Assembly: GCA_030490835.1 (NCBI GenBank)
Contig: CM059971.1
Coordinates: forward strand, 59,692,012-59,756,011
From: Annona cherimola
Taxonomy: Eukaryota > Streptophyta > Magnoliopsida > Magnoliales > Annonaceae
Direction of reading: 5' to 3'
DNA length: 64,000 bases
The notes under the pieces were generated by a model. The model was not told the origin of the DNA, did not search any database, and saw only the letters and a program-made list of their open reading frames with translations. Position numbers and translations under genes: made by a program. Position 1 is the stretch's first letter. Every line of letters begins with the position of its first letter. This document shows, piece by piece, positions 20,209 to 31,479 of the stretch.

Positions 20209-20880
20209 GGGTGTGTTTGGTTGGAGGTAAAACTTTTGATGAAAAATTTTGGGGTAGAAGTTGTCAAATTGATAGAAAATGATGTGATATAATAGGAGTA
20301 ATGACGAAGAGTAAAGAGAATAAAGTTAAAATAGATAAGTTAGTTGTATGGGTAGTTATGTAGAAATGATTGAAAAGTAGGGTAGTTTGTACAGAAAAAT
20401 GTGAAAAAATAATTAAAAAATAAAGTAGTTATGGAGAGTGAAAAGTTTTGGGTTGAAAAGTTTTAGTTGACATATTTTGACCTTAAACAAACACGGGACG
20501 TGATTTCTTGCACCCGGGAGCAGGCAGCGCTCCCTGCTCCCGGGTGCATATACTTATTTTTTTTATTCTTTTTTTTAAATTTTTTTTATAACATTCTTAA
20601 TCTAGGTGTACCTAATATGTGTATAAATTTTTACCATTTTTGGGATATTTTAGATATTTATTTTTTATTTTTGAAAATCAGTGGCATTTTAGGTAATTTA
20701 AATAAATATCTAAAATACTCCAAAAATGGTAAAAATTTATGCACATGTTAACTACACCTAGATTAACAGTTCTATGAAAAAAAATTTAAAAACAAATAAA
20801 AAAAATAAGTATATGCACCCGGGAGCAGGGAGCGCTGCCTGCTCCCGGGTGCAAGAAATCACGTTCCAACAAACACACCC
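20209..20880. mobile_element. Harbinger-like MITE split by a fold-back MULE-MITE
   Basis: GGGTGTGTTTGGTTGGAGG at the left and AACAAACACACCC at the right, with TTA at 20206-20208 and 20881-20883. Removing the 373-bp insert and one 9-bp TSD leaves 290 bp, the normal family length. Confidence 0.85.
20495..20867. mobile_element. Fold-back MULE-MITE with palindromic GC-rich ends, 373 bp
   Basis: The exact 9-bp duplication AACAAACAC flanks it (20486-20494, 20868-20876). Nearly the whole element is one inverted repeat around a short centre near 20680-20700. Each end also holds its own palindrome built on CACCCGGGAGCAGG and CCTGCTCCCGGGTG. The 9-bp TSD suggests mobilisation by a Mutator-type transposase. 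It sits inside the right end of another MITE. A related, decayed copy is at 25319-25632. Confidence 0.85.
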
Positions 20881-20883
20881 TTA

Positions 20884-22630
20884 AGTTTTCTTTCTACTTG
20901 CTTTGTAATTTAAAATTTTGTTTAAGCTCTGCTTTTCATGCAACCAAATTACTTTTTCTTATATAACTTCTTAATTTTTAAGTTATTGATGATTGATTTA
21001 AAATTCAATTCATTCATTGTATTTAAAATCACTATTTTTCTATGAGATCAAGTTTTATCTAAATCAAGTATATGCATAGACACATTTGCTCAAAAAATAT
21101 ACATATATTCATATGTAAATTATGAAAAATGCTTAGATCCATTCATACATGTATTAGAATATAATAATATTTTATAAATTCATTTATTCACATAGTAGTG
21201 ATATTTTAAATGATTTAGATTTGAAAAAACTTTAAAATTGATATTTACGTTGAATCATTTTATTATGTTGATTTTTTAAATTTATAAACGAGACTCATAT
21301 ACAATAAAATTTTAAAAATAAAATGGTTTTTAGGAAACTATAAATGATGCTAAATATAATGGATCGAGTAGATTTTTTATCAACTATCAACATTTTAAAA
21401 ATGGAAGAATTTACCTAGAAAAGGAATTTCATATAAGCGGGACTAATTTTTTTTATTTTGCTTTCATTACAATTTTCTTTGTAAATTTAATTTCATTTTC
21501 AAACAATTTAAACATGCATGACCTTTTCTATGAATTTGACCTGCCTAGCCATTTTTTATATTATTATCTAGTAGTTGTAGGCCTTAATTTGAATTGGTAT
21601 AAATTTTAGATTAATAATCATAGGTTATTAATGACAAACTTGTGACACTCATCAATTACTACGAAGACAAATAATTCTATAAGTTTATTGTATATGTGGA
21701 TTGATCTAAACATTTTTATAGAACCTACGTATGAACATATATTTTTAAACAAATGTAGTCTCATGCACATTTTTAATTTTAATAAAACTTGGTCTCTTAT
21801 TTAAACAAACAATGTCAAAGCGTAATATATTTTAATCGTTAAAATATTAAAAGTGGAGGGTGCTACATAGAATTACTTTTGTGTACAGAAGAGGTTCCGT
21901 TACTTAAATACCACAAAAATTATTTATTTTCAAATTCAAAAAATATATACACAATCTAAAAATTACAAAATTAATATATACATTAAATATACTCAAATTT
22001 TCATTTTATGAAAAATATATACCTTTATGTTGGTGCTATAGCCTAGGCTACTAGAACTCTTCTTGACTCAGACTAACAAAATAAAAACCTTGTGGGCATA
22101 TTTAAGAAAAATTAAAGTTTAAAAAGTACTTATATGCATGGGCTACCAGAACCTCTTGTTAGCGTAGGCGCGAAAAATCTAATCCCTTAATATATGGATA
22201 TTTATTTATGAAAAAATACTTTAGCCTTGATTATACCACCAAAGCTTTTAGTATTGTTACCGTATTTTGATTTTTGGCCCCACTTTGACAGTTAAATCAG
22301 AATTTAAATAATCCACTTATTTTGTTTAAGATCTTTTTCCTTTTTTACTACGAAAATTGCTTTAAACCAAGTTTTAGTCTTTTAGATGGGCCATATCCAC
22401 TTAAAAATATTTATAATCATCTTTCAAAAAATATCTATAATCGTACGTGAAATATGAAAATTATATAAATCCATTCACAACTTAATGAAAATACTATGGT
22501 AATTTACATAATCATTTATCTAGATAAAAAAAATGTTTTAGATGATATAGATATTGAATTGACAACTTTAAACTTAATATATAAATTAAATAATTTTATT
22601 AAGCGGATTTCACTTTTATCAAATGGGATT
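20884..22630. other. AT-rich intergenic sequence
   Basis: No gene, MITE boundary or clear repeat was found; only short non-descript open frames on either strand. Confidence 0.5.
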
Positions 22631-22633
22631 TAG

Positions 22634-22830
22634 AAAAGCCACTAGGGGTATACCCCGGTGGTAACTCATGCTGGTCTGTTCTTCATTGGTTATGAGTTGG
22701 ACTTTTCCTTCCTTTATTTAGGTGGCTCCAGTGTGGTGTGCTATCAAAAATTTTCCTCGGTTGCCTAAGGTTATGAATGTGCTTGAATATAATACGAACT
22801 GTAATGATGTATCAAAATATCCATAAAAGA
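22634..22830 (+). mobile_element. Possible SINE
   Basis: ccccggtggtaactcatg resembles a pol III A box and ggttatgagttgg a degraded B box. The 3' part (gttatgaatgtgcttgaata) is related to the end of the candidate SINE at 30318-30520 (gttgcgaatgtgcttaaata). No TSD was established. Confidence 0.35.
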
Positions 22831-23601
22831 TCTAGAAAAATATTTGATTCGTTGAAACTTGTTTGTTTGATATAAAAATACATTTTAAGTGCAATAGGCA
22901 AATTAGATTTTGATTTAACCATTTAAAAATATTTTCTTTGAAATATAAAAAATCTATTGTTTTTAATCATCCCTCATTATTCATGATTAAAAAACACGTT
23001 GATTGAAAACTTCTGTTTTGGAAATAAATTACATATACGAGTAGTCTGTGAATTTATTTTCTGGATTACGCAGTTCCCATACTTATATTTTAAAATTTGA
23101 AAGTCTATTTTTGTTGTATTTTAGACCTCACCTGCGTTAAATAGCATAATCTAAAGTACAACAAAATTAAACTTGCAGGTTTTAAGATCCAAATATGAAA
23201 AATTGATATTCTAAAAACCAAGTTTATAAAATTATAGTGCCTAGCATGCGAAACACAATTTTAAGGGGGTAGCCCAGGTAAGGACTAGGGACCTGCTCGC
23301 TAGCTACTGTGAATGCCATGACGTGTGGTTAATAATGCAAGGGTGAGGTGAAAAAAGAAAAAGAAAAAAATACAATAGACAGGCTATTGGTGGAAATATA
23401 TAAAAATAATTGAAATATGGAGATAATAATAATAATAAATTTTTTAATTGGGTAGTTGATAAGTATAATCATATAAAAATGTGAAAGAAGTTGTAGGATT
23501 TTTTTTTTTTATTATTATTATTTTTACATCTTACCACCCATATCTTAGATTTCAACTCTCTCAGAACGATGGATTTGCATATAGTTTCTTGAGTTTTTGA
23601 G
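22831..23601. other. AT-rich intergenic sequence
   Basis: Contains short AAT and TTA microsatellite runs near 23425 and 23508. No gene is supported. Confidence 0.45.
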
Positions 23602-23848
23602 GATATATTTGTTTACGCATAGAGCTTTTCAAATTATTATTTTTCCCACTAAAACTTCTCATTTTCCATAATTATCTTACTTTTTAATCATTTTATCGTA
23701 TTTTTATACAACTATCTTAATTTTTTTTTATCATTTCTTCACAAATTTTCATACAACATCTTATTTTTCAATTATTACTTCGATTGTATCATATCATATC
23801 TTTTCTCTCATATAAAAAACTTTTATTACTTCCTAAACACACTCTTAA
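23602..23848. mobile_element. Diverged Harbinger-like MITE
   Basis: gatatatttgtttacgcata at the left, the acttctcattttccataatt core and cctaaacacactc at the right fit the family. The TSD is not clear. Confidence 0.5.
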
Positions 23849-24286
23849 TATTTTAGAAATGTATAGTTTTGGTTTGTCCACTAACTTAAAATTCTAAAAG
23901 TGTTGATTTTAACTTAAGATGATCAAAATTTTCTTATAATATTTTAATAAGTATTTTTATTTAGAATTCAAGATATTTTTTAACAAAGAAATCCATAAAA
24001 ATAGTGGCCCAAAAAATGCGAATCAAATAAAGTAGTTTGTTTAAGGTTTGAATAAAATCATGAAGCCCATTTTGCTCTTTTAAGTGAATTAGGCTTTATG
24101 CTTAACATCAACCTTTAGGTTGTAAATACGAAACTCGATAAAGTCAAAAGTACAGATTCCATAATGCACATGAGATCGGTTTCCCACGGTTTACTGTGGT
24201 TTTCTTTTCTTTTCTTTTTTTCACACGTTCTTTCGTAAATAATTTCACCATCTAACAATCTTATTTTTCCGTCTTTATTACTAAAT
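23849..24286. other. AT-rich intergenic sequence
   Basis: Nothing recognisable apart from a TTTTC-rich run near 24205-24222. Confidence 0.45.
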
Positions 24287-24289
24287 TTA

Positions 24290-24860
24290 GGATATGTTTG
24301 GTTGGAGGTAAAACTTTTGGGTGTGTTTGTTTAGGGCAAAAAAGTGTCAACTAAAACTTTTCACTCTCCATAAATTACTATATTTTTTAATTATTTTTTC
24401 ACATTTTTCTACACAAACTACCCTACTTTTCAATCATTTCTACACAACTACCCATACAACTAACCTATCTATTTTAACTTTATTCTCTTTACTCCTCATC
24501 ATTACTCATATTATATCACATCATTTTCTATTGATTTGACAACTTCTACTCCAGAAACTTTTCATCAAAAGTTTTACCTTCAATCAAACACACCCTTTGA
24601 TGAAAAATTTTGAGGGTAAAAGTTGTCAAATTGATAGAAAATGATGTGATATAATAGGGGTAATGATGAGGAGTAAATATAATAAAGTTAAAATAGATAG
24701 GTTAATTGTATGAGTAGTTGTGTAGAAATGATTGAAAAGTAGAGTAGTTTGTAGAGAAAAATGTGAAAAAATAATTAAAAAATAGAGGAGTTATGGAGAG
24801 TGAAAAGTTTTGAGTTGAAAAGTTTTAGTTGATATATTTTGGCCCCAAACAAACACACCC
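24290..24860. mobile_element. Harbinger-like MITE, outer copy of a nest
   Basis: Left end GGATATGTTTGGTTGGAGG, right end AAACAAACACACCC, with TTA at 24287-24289 and 24861-24863. Without the insert at 24319-24595 and one TTT it is 291 bp. Confidence 0.85.
24319..24595. mobile_element. Harbinger-like MITE nested in 24290-24860
   Basis: Ends GGGTGTGTTTGTTTAGGG and CAATCAAACACACCC, with TTT at 24316-24318 and 24596-24598. It split the outer copy within aaaacttttgatg, the same motif hit in the nests at 593 and 17295. Confidence 0.85.
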
Positions 24861-25013
24861 TTAGATAGTTTTCTCGGAACCATCGTATTTATTCTAACTT
24901 TTACACTTATCAATCATATCTTATCATTTAATTAGTTTTTAAAATATTATCATTGTCACTTTTCTTATCTTTTCACGGTAACTCCATTATCAAAAGATAT
25001 TTAAGGTGTGTTT

Positions 25014-25256
25014 AGTTTGGGGAAAAAATATCAACCAAAACTTTTCAATAAAAAACTTTTCATTCTTAAGTTATCATTATTTTTTTTTCATTTTCTTATA
25101 CAAATTATCTTATTTTCAATTATTTTTATATAACTATACATACAACTAATTTATCTATTTTAATTTTATATTTTTTATAACTCATTATTACTTTTATTAT
25201 ATTACACTGTTGTCCACCAATTTTACCAAAAAATTTTACCGCCACCAAACACAGCC
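25014..25256. mobile_element. Harbinger-like MITE, diverged
   Basis: Left end AGGTGTGTTTAGTTTGGGG, right end CACCAAACACAGCC, with TTA at 25011-25013 and 25257-25259. Length 243 bp. Confidence 0.65.
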
Positions 25257-25318
25257 TTACCAAATTTGAGGAACTTTTGTACAACTGGCCCACAGACAGA
25301 GTACATACCGAATTCCGA

Positions 25319-25632
25319 TTGCATGCACCCGGGAGCATGTAGCGGCCGGGCACATACACTTATTTTTTTAATTTTTTTTATAAAATTGTTAATCTAAGTG
25401 TATTTAATATGTGTATAATTTTTTACCATTTTTGGAGTATTTTAGATATTTATTTTTTATTTTTGAAAATCAGTGGTATTTTAGGTAATTTAAAATGCCA
25501 GTGATTTTCAAAAATAAAAAATAAATATCTAAAATACTCCAGTAAAAATTTACACATATAAAATAGATAGAAAATTTTTTAAAATAAAAAATAAAAAAAT
25601 GAGTAGATACGCTCGAAAGCATGCAATCGGGG
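25319..25632. mobile_element. Fold-back element related to 20495-20867
   Basis: gattgcatgcacccgggagc at the left and cgaaagcatgcaatcgg at the right enclose long inverted arms with accatttttggagtatttt and tttttgaaaatcagtgg. The CCCGGG palindromes are degraded and no TSD could be confirmed. Confidence 0.6.
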
Positions 25633-25995
25633 TCCATACATACTACTTGTTGCATTGTGAGAAAGTGAGGGAAAAGTACCGGAAATAATTCATGGCCACT
25701 GGCAGGTGCTTGCAGCCTCAGGGGACGTTTGTGAACATGGCTTAGAAAATGTGGGAGGGAAACTGTGGTGACATGGATTTCGAGATCCATCATTTCACAA
25801 TTAATCATTATATTTTTATACTTTTACTCCTATATTATAATTATTTTCTCTATCGACTACCTTCGAATAAATCTATTTATTTCAACTTTACCCCTATTAT
25901 TTCATATTAATCACATAATTTTCAAAATATTCCATTTTCTATTCCCACTAAATACCACATTTCCTACAACTTTCATATTCTCAAACATCTCCTTA

Positions 25996-26273
25996 GGGTG
26001 CGTTTGGTTGGAGGTAAAACTTTTTTGTGAAAACTTTTCAGAGTAGAAGTTGTCAAGTTGATAGAAAATGATGTGATATGATTGGGATAATAATGAAATG
26101 TAAAGAGAATAAAGTTAAAATAGATAGGGTAGTTTATATGGGTATTTGTGTGGAAATGATTGAAAAATAGGGTTGTTTATATAGGAAAATGTGAAAAAAT
26201 AATTAAAAAATAAGGTAGTTATAGAGAGTGAAAAGTTTTCATTAACATGTTTTGTGTGTAACCAAACACGCCC
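25996..26273. mobile_element. Harbinger-like MITE
   Basis: GGGTGCGTTTGGTTGGAGG to AACCAAACACGCCC, with TTA at 25993-25995 and 26274-26276. Length 278 bp. Confidence 0.85.
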
Positions 26274-26275
26274 TT

Positions 26276-26480
26276 AGTGCACTTAGGTAAATTCATGAAA
26301 ATGTTATGGATTTTTAAAAATAAAAAATAAATATTTAAGGTTTTTAAAATGATAAAAATTTGTACATATGTTACATTCAACTAGATTAATAATTATATAA
26401 AATTTTTTAAAAAATATAAAAAATAAATTTTTACGCTCGAGTGCATCGGAACTATCTGCAGCCGAGTGCACTGTATCCTA
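26276..26480. repeat. Half of a fold-back element
   Basis: gtgcacttaggtaaattcat, the aaaaataaataaat-type arm and cgctcgagtgcatcgg, then cgagtgcact, follow the pattern of 25319-25632 and 15055-15383. Boundaries are uncertain. Confidence 0.35.
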
Positions 26481-26837
26481 ACCTATATATGTCAGTTTTC
26501 AACGTCACGTCTGTGGTGTAGGATTATTTAAATAACTATTTTCAACGGTTGCGTGAGGCATCTTGGACAATCTCGGGCAGACAAATGGCCAGACTTCTCT
26601 GCCGATTTTTTTTGACTTCTCTCGAAAAGGACAGCGTGTTGGGACCCAACTAATAAATAGCCACAGGCTTTTCTTCTCCCAGCCGCGTGTCCGGTGGCAC
26701 TGAATCCTGGTTTCCCTTCGTACGTAATCTCTGCGTTTGCCCGTGATCATTCGCGGCCGCGCTAAGCTAGCCTTCTTTGCGTCCGCTGCTTGCACACGGT
26801 CAGATTGAGCGGATCCGTGGCAAAAAGACTGTACGTT
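26481..26837. other. GC-richer unassigned sequence
   Basis: Minus-strand open codons cover most of it, but no protein family is recognised. It could be a gene relic. Confidence 0.3.
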
Positions 26838-26839
26838 AC

Positions 26840-27145
26840 GGTGTGTTTGTCCAATGATAAAAAATACTAAATTAAAATTTTTAAATTTTTTAATTAAAAT
26901 TTTTTTTAATATAAAATTTTTCATTATCCACAACCATCATATTTTTTAATTATTTTTTCACACTTTTCTATATAACTACCCTACTTTTCAATCATTTCTA
27001 CACAATTATCTACATAACTAATCTATCAATTTTAACTTTATCTTCTTTATTACTTATCATTACCCCTATCATATCACGTTATTTGACAACTTTTACTTAC
27101 CAAAACTTTTCATCAAAATTTTTATTAATTACCAAATACACTCTA
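26840..27145. mobile_element. Harbinger-like MITE, diverged
   Basis: GGTGTGTTTGTCCAATG, the family core and TTACCAAATACACTC are recognisable; flanking triplets do not match cleanly. A duplicated aaattttt block lies near its left end. Confidence 0.55.
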
Positions 27146-27665
27146 TATTTTAGATTTTTTTTATCATTTATATTATTAATATTTTATTTAAAATTCTCCC
27201 GGTTAAAATAATTATTAAAATAATCATTAACTACCCTGTTAAAAACAATTTTACACCTGCATCAAGTAAATATTATGTTGGGATTAAATCATTTCAATTA
27301 ATAAAAATTTGAAAGAGCAAAATTGTTTTTCTATCAAAGAGTTAATACTTGTTTTGATTACATGAAAATTATAAAAATTTAAGGTGGAATGTTATACTTA
27401 CAAGAGAAAATTTCAAAACGTTACATGTATATAAAAAATTAAGGGCAAATAGCGGATGGTGTGCTATGATCTCCATCTGGCGACGAAGTTCCCTCCCAAA
27501 TTTCAAACCCTAGTTTCTCGGCAGGGCTTCCGACCGGGCGATAAAGCCGAGAGTAGCAGGACTTATTCGAGCGGTGCGGGCAACAAAGGGCGCACTGAGA
27601 AATCATAATCGGGTATTAGATAAGGGCTTAAATATTCAGAGAGTAAGCTTCCAAGTGCAGACGAA

Positions 27666-29100
27666 ATGGCAAACAATGGCCTGGACTTGCTAGTGGAGGA
27701 GACGATGACATTAAAGGTGAATGATAGGATATCTAGGAACATTGACCCGAGCGACCAACTTGCTGTTCGATGTTCAATTTGAGCTTTGAAAAATTACAGC
27801 AGGGAGGTGTTTAAGGCTGCTATAAAGAAGCTATGGAAGTTAAGAGGTAAGACAAATTTCATAGTTGTGGAGAAAAATCTGTATTTAGTGAATTTTGAAC
27901 ACAAAGAAGGCCAGCCTTGGTTATTTGACAGGCATTTGGTTATCGTGAAAGAAATATTAGAACCCACCAGTAAGAAAGACCTAGCTTTGCACGCTTTCCC
28001 CTTTGGATTCAAGTTAATGACATCCCATATCTAATTAAAAAAGGCACCGCTGGGCGAAATGATAAGTGCCTCTTTCAGCCAATGTTTCAAGGTGTAGGTT
28101 TCCGAACGAATTCTCAAAATTCAAGTTGAAATAGACGTTCGTAAACCATTGCGAAGGGGAATCCACATCTAAGAAGAAATGCAAGAGAAAAAATGGCTTA
28201 GCTTCTATTATTATAAGCTTCTGAATTTCTATTTTCTGTGTGGAAGAATTGGACATGGCTTCATAGAATGGGGTGCAGTTGTATGCATACGATTGCACTC
28301 CTCATAGAATGTCCTTTCTCATATCCAGCAGAGAAGGAACTGGTGGAGGGAGAGTTACCATACGGAAACGATCTTAGAGTTGGATTCAAAGGTAAAGGCT
28401 ACAAAAAGATGGGAGGAAAAATAATAGATCCAAGCCCAAGCAATATATCGAAGGAATATTATAACGTGAGAACATGGAAACTTTGTCTAGGAGATTAGAG
28501 GAAAATAGAGAAGGGGAAGAAAGGAGAGGGAACCAATTGTGCGGGCAGTATCCTATTCCAAACAATGTAGATAAAAGATTGGTGCTTGCAGAGATAACAT
28601 ACTCATGGAAAGGAAGAGAAGTGTATGGGGCAGATAAGAGTTTCTGTCTGACACAAGGTCTAGAAGGGGATCAGGAAGAATGAAAGCAGACAATGATTTA
28701 CTTATAGGCAACAGTAAAGGAGAACACAGAAGGGGGCACTTTAATGGATATCTTGATATTGAGCCTCACAGGGACAGAGATACAAAATAAGAGCTTTCAA
28801 GAAGAATTGTTAGAAGGTAGCCAACTAATACTAATACTAATTAAGGACCAGACTGGGCACAGGAATGCTGATAATAGCATTTTACTACATCAAAGGCAAA
28901 CAATGCATGCAAGCATATGGAAAAGAATGGCTAGAGCTGCAAAGCGGTACAATTTCTGAAAGGGAAGCACAAGACAAATTCAAAACTAGATATAAAGAAT
29001 GGGAGGATGAGAAAGAGCAGCTAACCCAAAAAGGTAGATAGAGATTGAAAACATTTGAAATTTCATATTATCGTGTTCTTAAAGAGGCGGAGGCCAAGAG
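27666..29100 (+). pseudogene. LINE ORF1 pseudogene (DUF4283-like, zinc-knuckle-like)
   Basis: ATG at 27666 opens MANNGLDLLVEETMTL. An in-frame TGA at 27780-27782 then breaks it; this looks like CGA to TGA, because the frame continues ALKNYSREVFKAAIKKLWK. The stretch NLYLVNFEHKEGQPWLFDRH fits the DUF4283 region of plant LINE and zinc-knuckle proteins. Further on, in another frame, come VRKPLRRGIH and FLCGRIGHGF, part of a CCHC knuckle. ORF1 proteins bind the element RNA. Several stops and shifts make this copy inactive. Confidence 0.7.
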
Positions 29101-29125
29101 TGAGTCTCAGCCCCACCTAAGCTGA

Positions 29126-30030
29126 ATGACGATCCTGGTGTGGAATTGTCATGGGTTTGGGAACCCACGGACAATTCGTTATCTTCTTGACCTTGTCAAG
29201 AGAAAAGATCTCATTTTGATCTTTTTAATAGAAACAAGAAGGAAGGAGAAGGAGAGAGCTTATATCAGAAGATGATTGAGTTTTGATTGCTGCTTAGCAG
29301 TAGACAACATTGGTAGAAGGGGAGGTCTTGCGCTGTTAAGGAAAAGAGAGAGTGACATTCACATCAAGTCATATTCCATTAGTCATATTGATGCAAAAAT
29401 TCTCACCAAAACATGGAGATTTAGGGTGTGTTTGTTTGAGATATAAACATGTCAACCAAAACTTTTCAATCTAAAACTTTTCACTCTCCATAACTACTTT
29501 ATTTTTAATTATTTTTTCACATTTTCTTATACAAACTACTTTACTTTTCAATCATTTTTACACAACTATCTATACAACTAACCTATCTATTTTAACTTTA
29601 TTCTTTTTACTTCTCATCATTACTCATATTATATCACATTATTTTCTATTAATGTGACAACTTCTATCTCAAAAACTTTTCATCAAAAGTTTTACCCCCA
29701 ACTAAACACACCCTTACAGGATTCTATGGATCTCCTGAGACCCATAAAAGAGAGGAATCATGGAGATTACTCAGACATCTTAAAAACCTCAACAAAATGC
29801 CCTGATTAGTAGCTGTTGATTTTAATGAAGTTGTTGGGGTGTCTGAATATATTAGCACTCATATCAGAACTGACAACCAGATGGAGCAATTCAGAAATGT
29901 GATTGATGATTGTGAATCAAAGATTTGGGATATGTTGGTGTTGTTTTCACTTAGTGAAATAATAGAAGAGGAACAACAAGAGTTGAAGCAAGGCTTGACG
30001 GCACTCTCGTAAATGCTAATTGGTCGGTAG
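29126..30030 (+). pseudogene. LINE ORF2 endonuclease pseudogene split by a MITE
   Basis: ATG at 29126 gives MTILVWNCHGFGNPRTI, the usual start of the APE-type endonuclease of plant LINE ORF2. The frame then shows IETRR, later FYGSPETHKRE and finally ARLDGTLVNANWS, all endonuclease-domain motifs. A MITE at 29424-29713 splits a phenylalanine codon region exactly. Stops such as TGA after YIRR and a TAG in place of W show it is dead. The reverse transcriptase is absent. Confidence 0.75.
29424..29713. mobile_element. Harbinger-like MITE inside LINE ORF2
   Basis: GGGTGTGTTTGTTTGAG to ACTAAACACACCC, with TTA at 29421-29423 and 29714-29716. Removing the 290 bp and one TTA restores the endonuclease frame through KTWRFTGFYGSP, so both ends and the TSD are certain. 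Confidence 0.93.
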
Positions 30031-30317
30031 GGAGTGGAAAGAAAGAAACTAGAGAGAGAGGGAAGAGAGAACTTAGAGAGAGAGAGAACAGAAGAAGAGA
30101 GAGACCTATAAGAGTTAGAGAAAAAAAGAAATTGCTATTAATCAACAACTTAATTAAATCTACTGTAAGAAAGCAAAGCTACAAAAATGAAATTTAAACT
30201 ATAAAAAACTAGAAAGAAAAATGCATTAAATATAATTTAAAAATTATACAGTAAAAAATAAGCCGTAAACATAACTACCTGTATAGTTTTATAAATAAAG
30301 CAGTAAATATAATCACC
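30031..30317. other. GA-rich low-complexity run and AT-rich sequence
   Basis: A GA-rich tract covers about 30040-30120. The rest is AT-rich and contains nothing recognisable. Confidence 0.5.
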
Positions 30318-30520
30318 TACGGCCAGGGGCAGGTGGCAGGAGCAATGTTCTTAGCTCAGGTGGATGTTCCAGTCCTCCCTCCCATCTTTCCCTTTTTAAA
30401 TAAAGATTTTTACAATACAGTCTCTCTACTATGAGAGGTCTATCATTTTCCTCTATAGTTATGAGAGTTGCGAATGTGCTTAAATATCATACTAGCTGTC
30501 ACATTGTATTAAAAAACGGG
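30318..30520 (+). mobile_element. Possible SINE
   Basis: ggcaggtggcaggagcaatg resembles a pol III A box and ggatgttccagtcctccc a B box about 40 bases on. The 3' part is related to 22634-22830. No TSD or tail was confirmed. Confidence 0.4.
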
Positions 30521-31268
30521 AAATATAATCTAAAAATTAGAATCACAAGTTTAAAAACTACAAAACAATAAAAATAAACTACAAAGTAAAAAATAAATAA
30601 AAACTAAATCGCCCAAAGCAAAGAGCAAATATGGGGCGGTGGGTGCTTGCGCGTGCAATCAATTGCTGACCGAGTGGATTGAAGAATGCGCTGCTGTGAA
30701 TTTTGTCTTCGGTGCTGCTGGGACAGTACATGAAATTGTTGCTGAAATTTTATGGAAAATGGGGCGGCGGGTGATTTCTTGCTGGTGATTGAAGGTGGGT
30801 TTTCTGCTGCAAATAGCAGCTGTTGGAATTTTCGGTTTCATGGCTTGAAAATGCTGATTTTTTTTGGCCGGACGGCTGAAGTTTGACTACAGTTATTGCT
30901 GGCTGAATTGCTGGTGCGGTCTGGTGAAAAAATTGGCCGCCAGATGCTGCCATTCGTTGCTCTGGTTTGGTGGATTTTGGAGCTGGTGGAGTACTGAAAC
31001 TCGGTGCTCCGGCAGTTTGCAAATGCATGTACACATCCAGCTGCATCCGAGAGAATTGGAGTCATCATATTATTATATACTTTCTGTACAAGTAATTAAA
31101 TGGACTTGTAAATATTTTCAACTTAATGTTCAATCTCATTTGAGTTATATAATTTTATTTTACTTTATAATACTTGAAATTAAGTCATTTTATCTCAAAA
31201 TATACGATATTCTACTTTGTACCCATATCATAAAATATATTTATAATCATATATATGTATATAACTTA
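30521..31268. other. Unassigned sequence, GC-richer at 30620-31050
   Basis: Frames are open on both strands in the GC-richer part, including a proline/glutamine-rich minus-strand frame (about 30750-31046). None is recognised and no splice sites are convincing. It ends at the TSD of MULE 2. Confidence 0.35.
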
Positions 31269-31277
31269 TTCAACTAA

Positions 31278-31479
31278 GAGATATGATTCTTTACGGCCGG
31301 ACGGAGTCCGCGTTACTCCGTCCGCTTCCCACACGTGGCCCGCGCTCCGTTGGATTCGACGGAGGTGACTACAGCCGTGCGATGGAGAAATTGCTGCCAG
31401 CTCCCTGCGACTTCCAGCAAAGGGGGAAAACTCCGTCCGAAAAATTCAAAAAACCCAACTCACAGCGCTTCCACAGCAA
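31278..31479 (+). repeat. MULE 2 left terminal inverted repeat
   Basis: It pairs with 38228-38440 up to cgcttccacagcaa, with about eight mismatches and one 11-bp gap found by eye, so it is clearly more diverged than the ends of element 1. CT-rich leader sequence related to 3840-4260 of element 1 follows. Confidence 0.88.

Larger units (their letters stand above)
27450..30030 (+). mobile_element. LINE remnant with ORF1 and the start of ORF2, interrupted by a MITE
   Basis: A GC-richer leader (about 27450-27665) is followed by ORF1 and then the endonuclease part of ORF2. There is no reverse transcriptase, so the copy lacks its 3' half or was cut off. Both ORFs hold stops. The order leader, ORF1 with DUF4283-type and knuckle-type regions, and ORF2 endonuclease is typical of plant L1-type LINEs. 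Confidence 0.75.
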
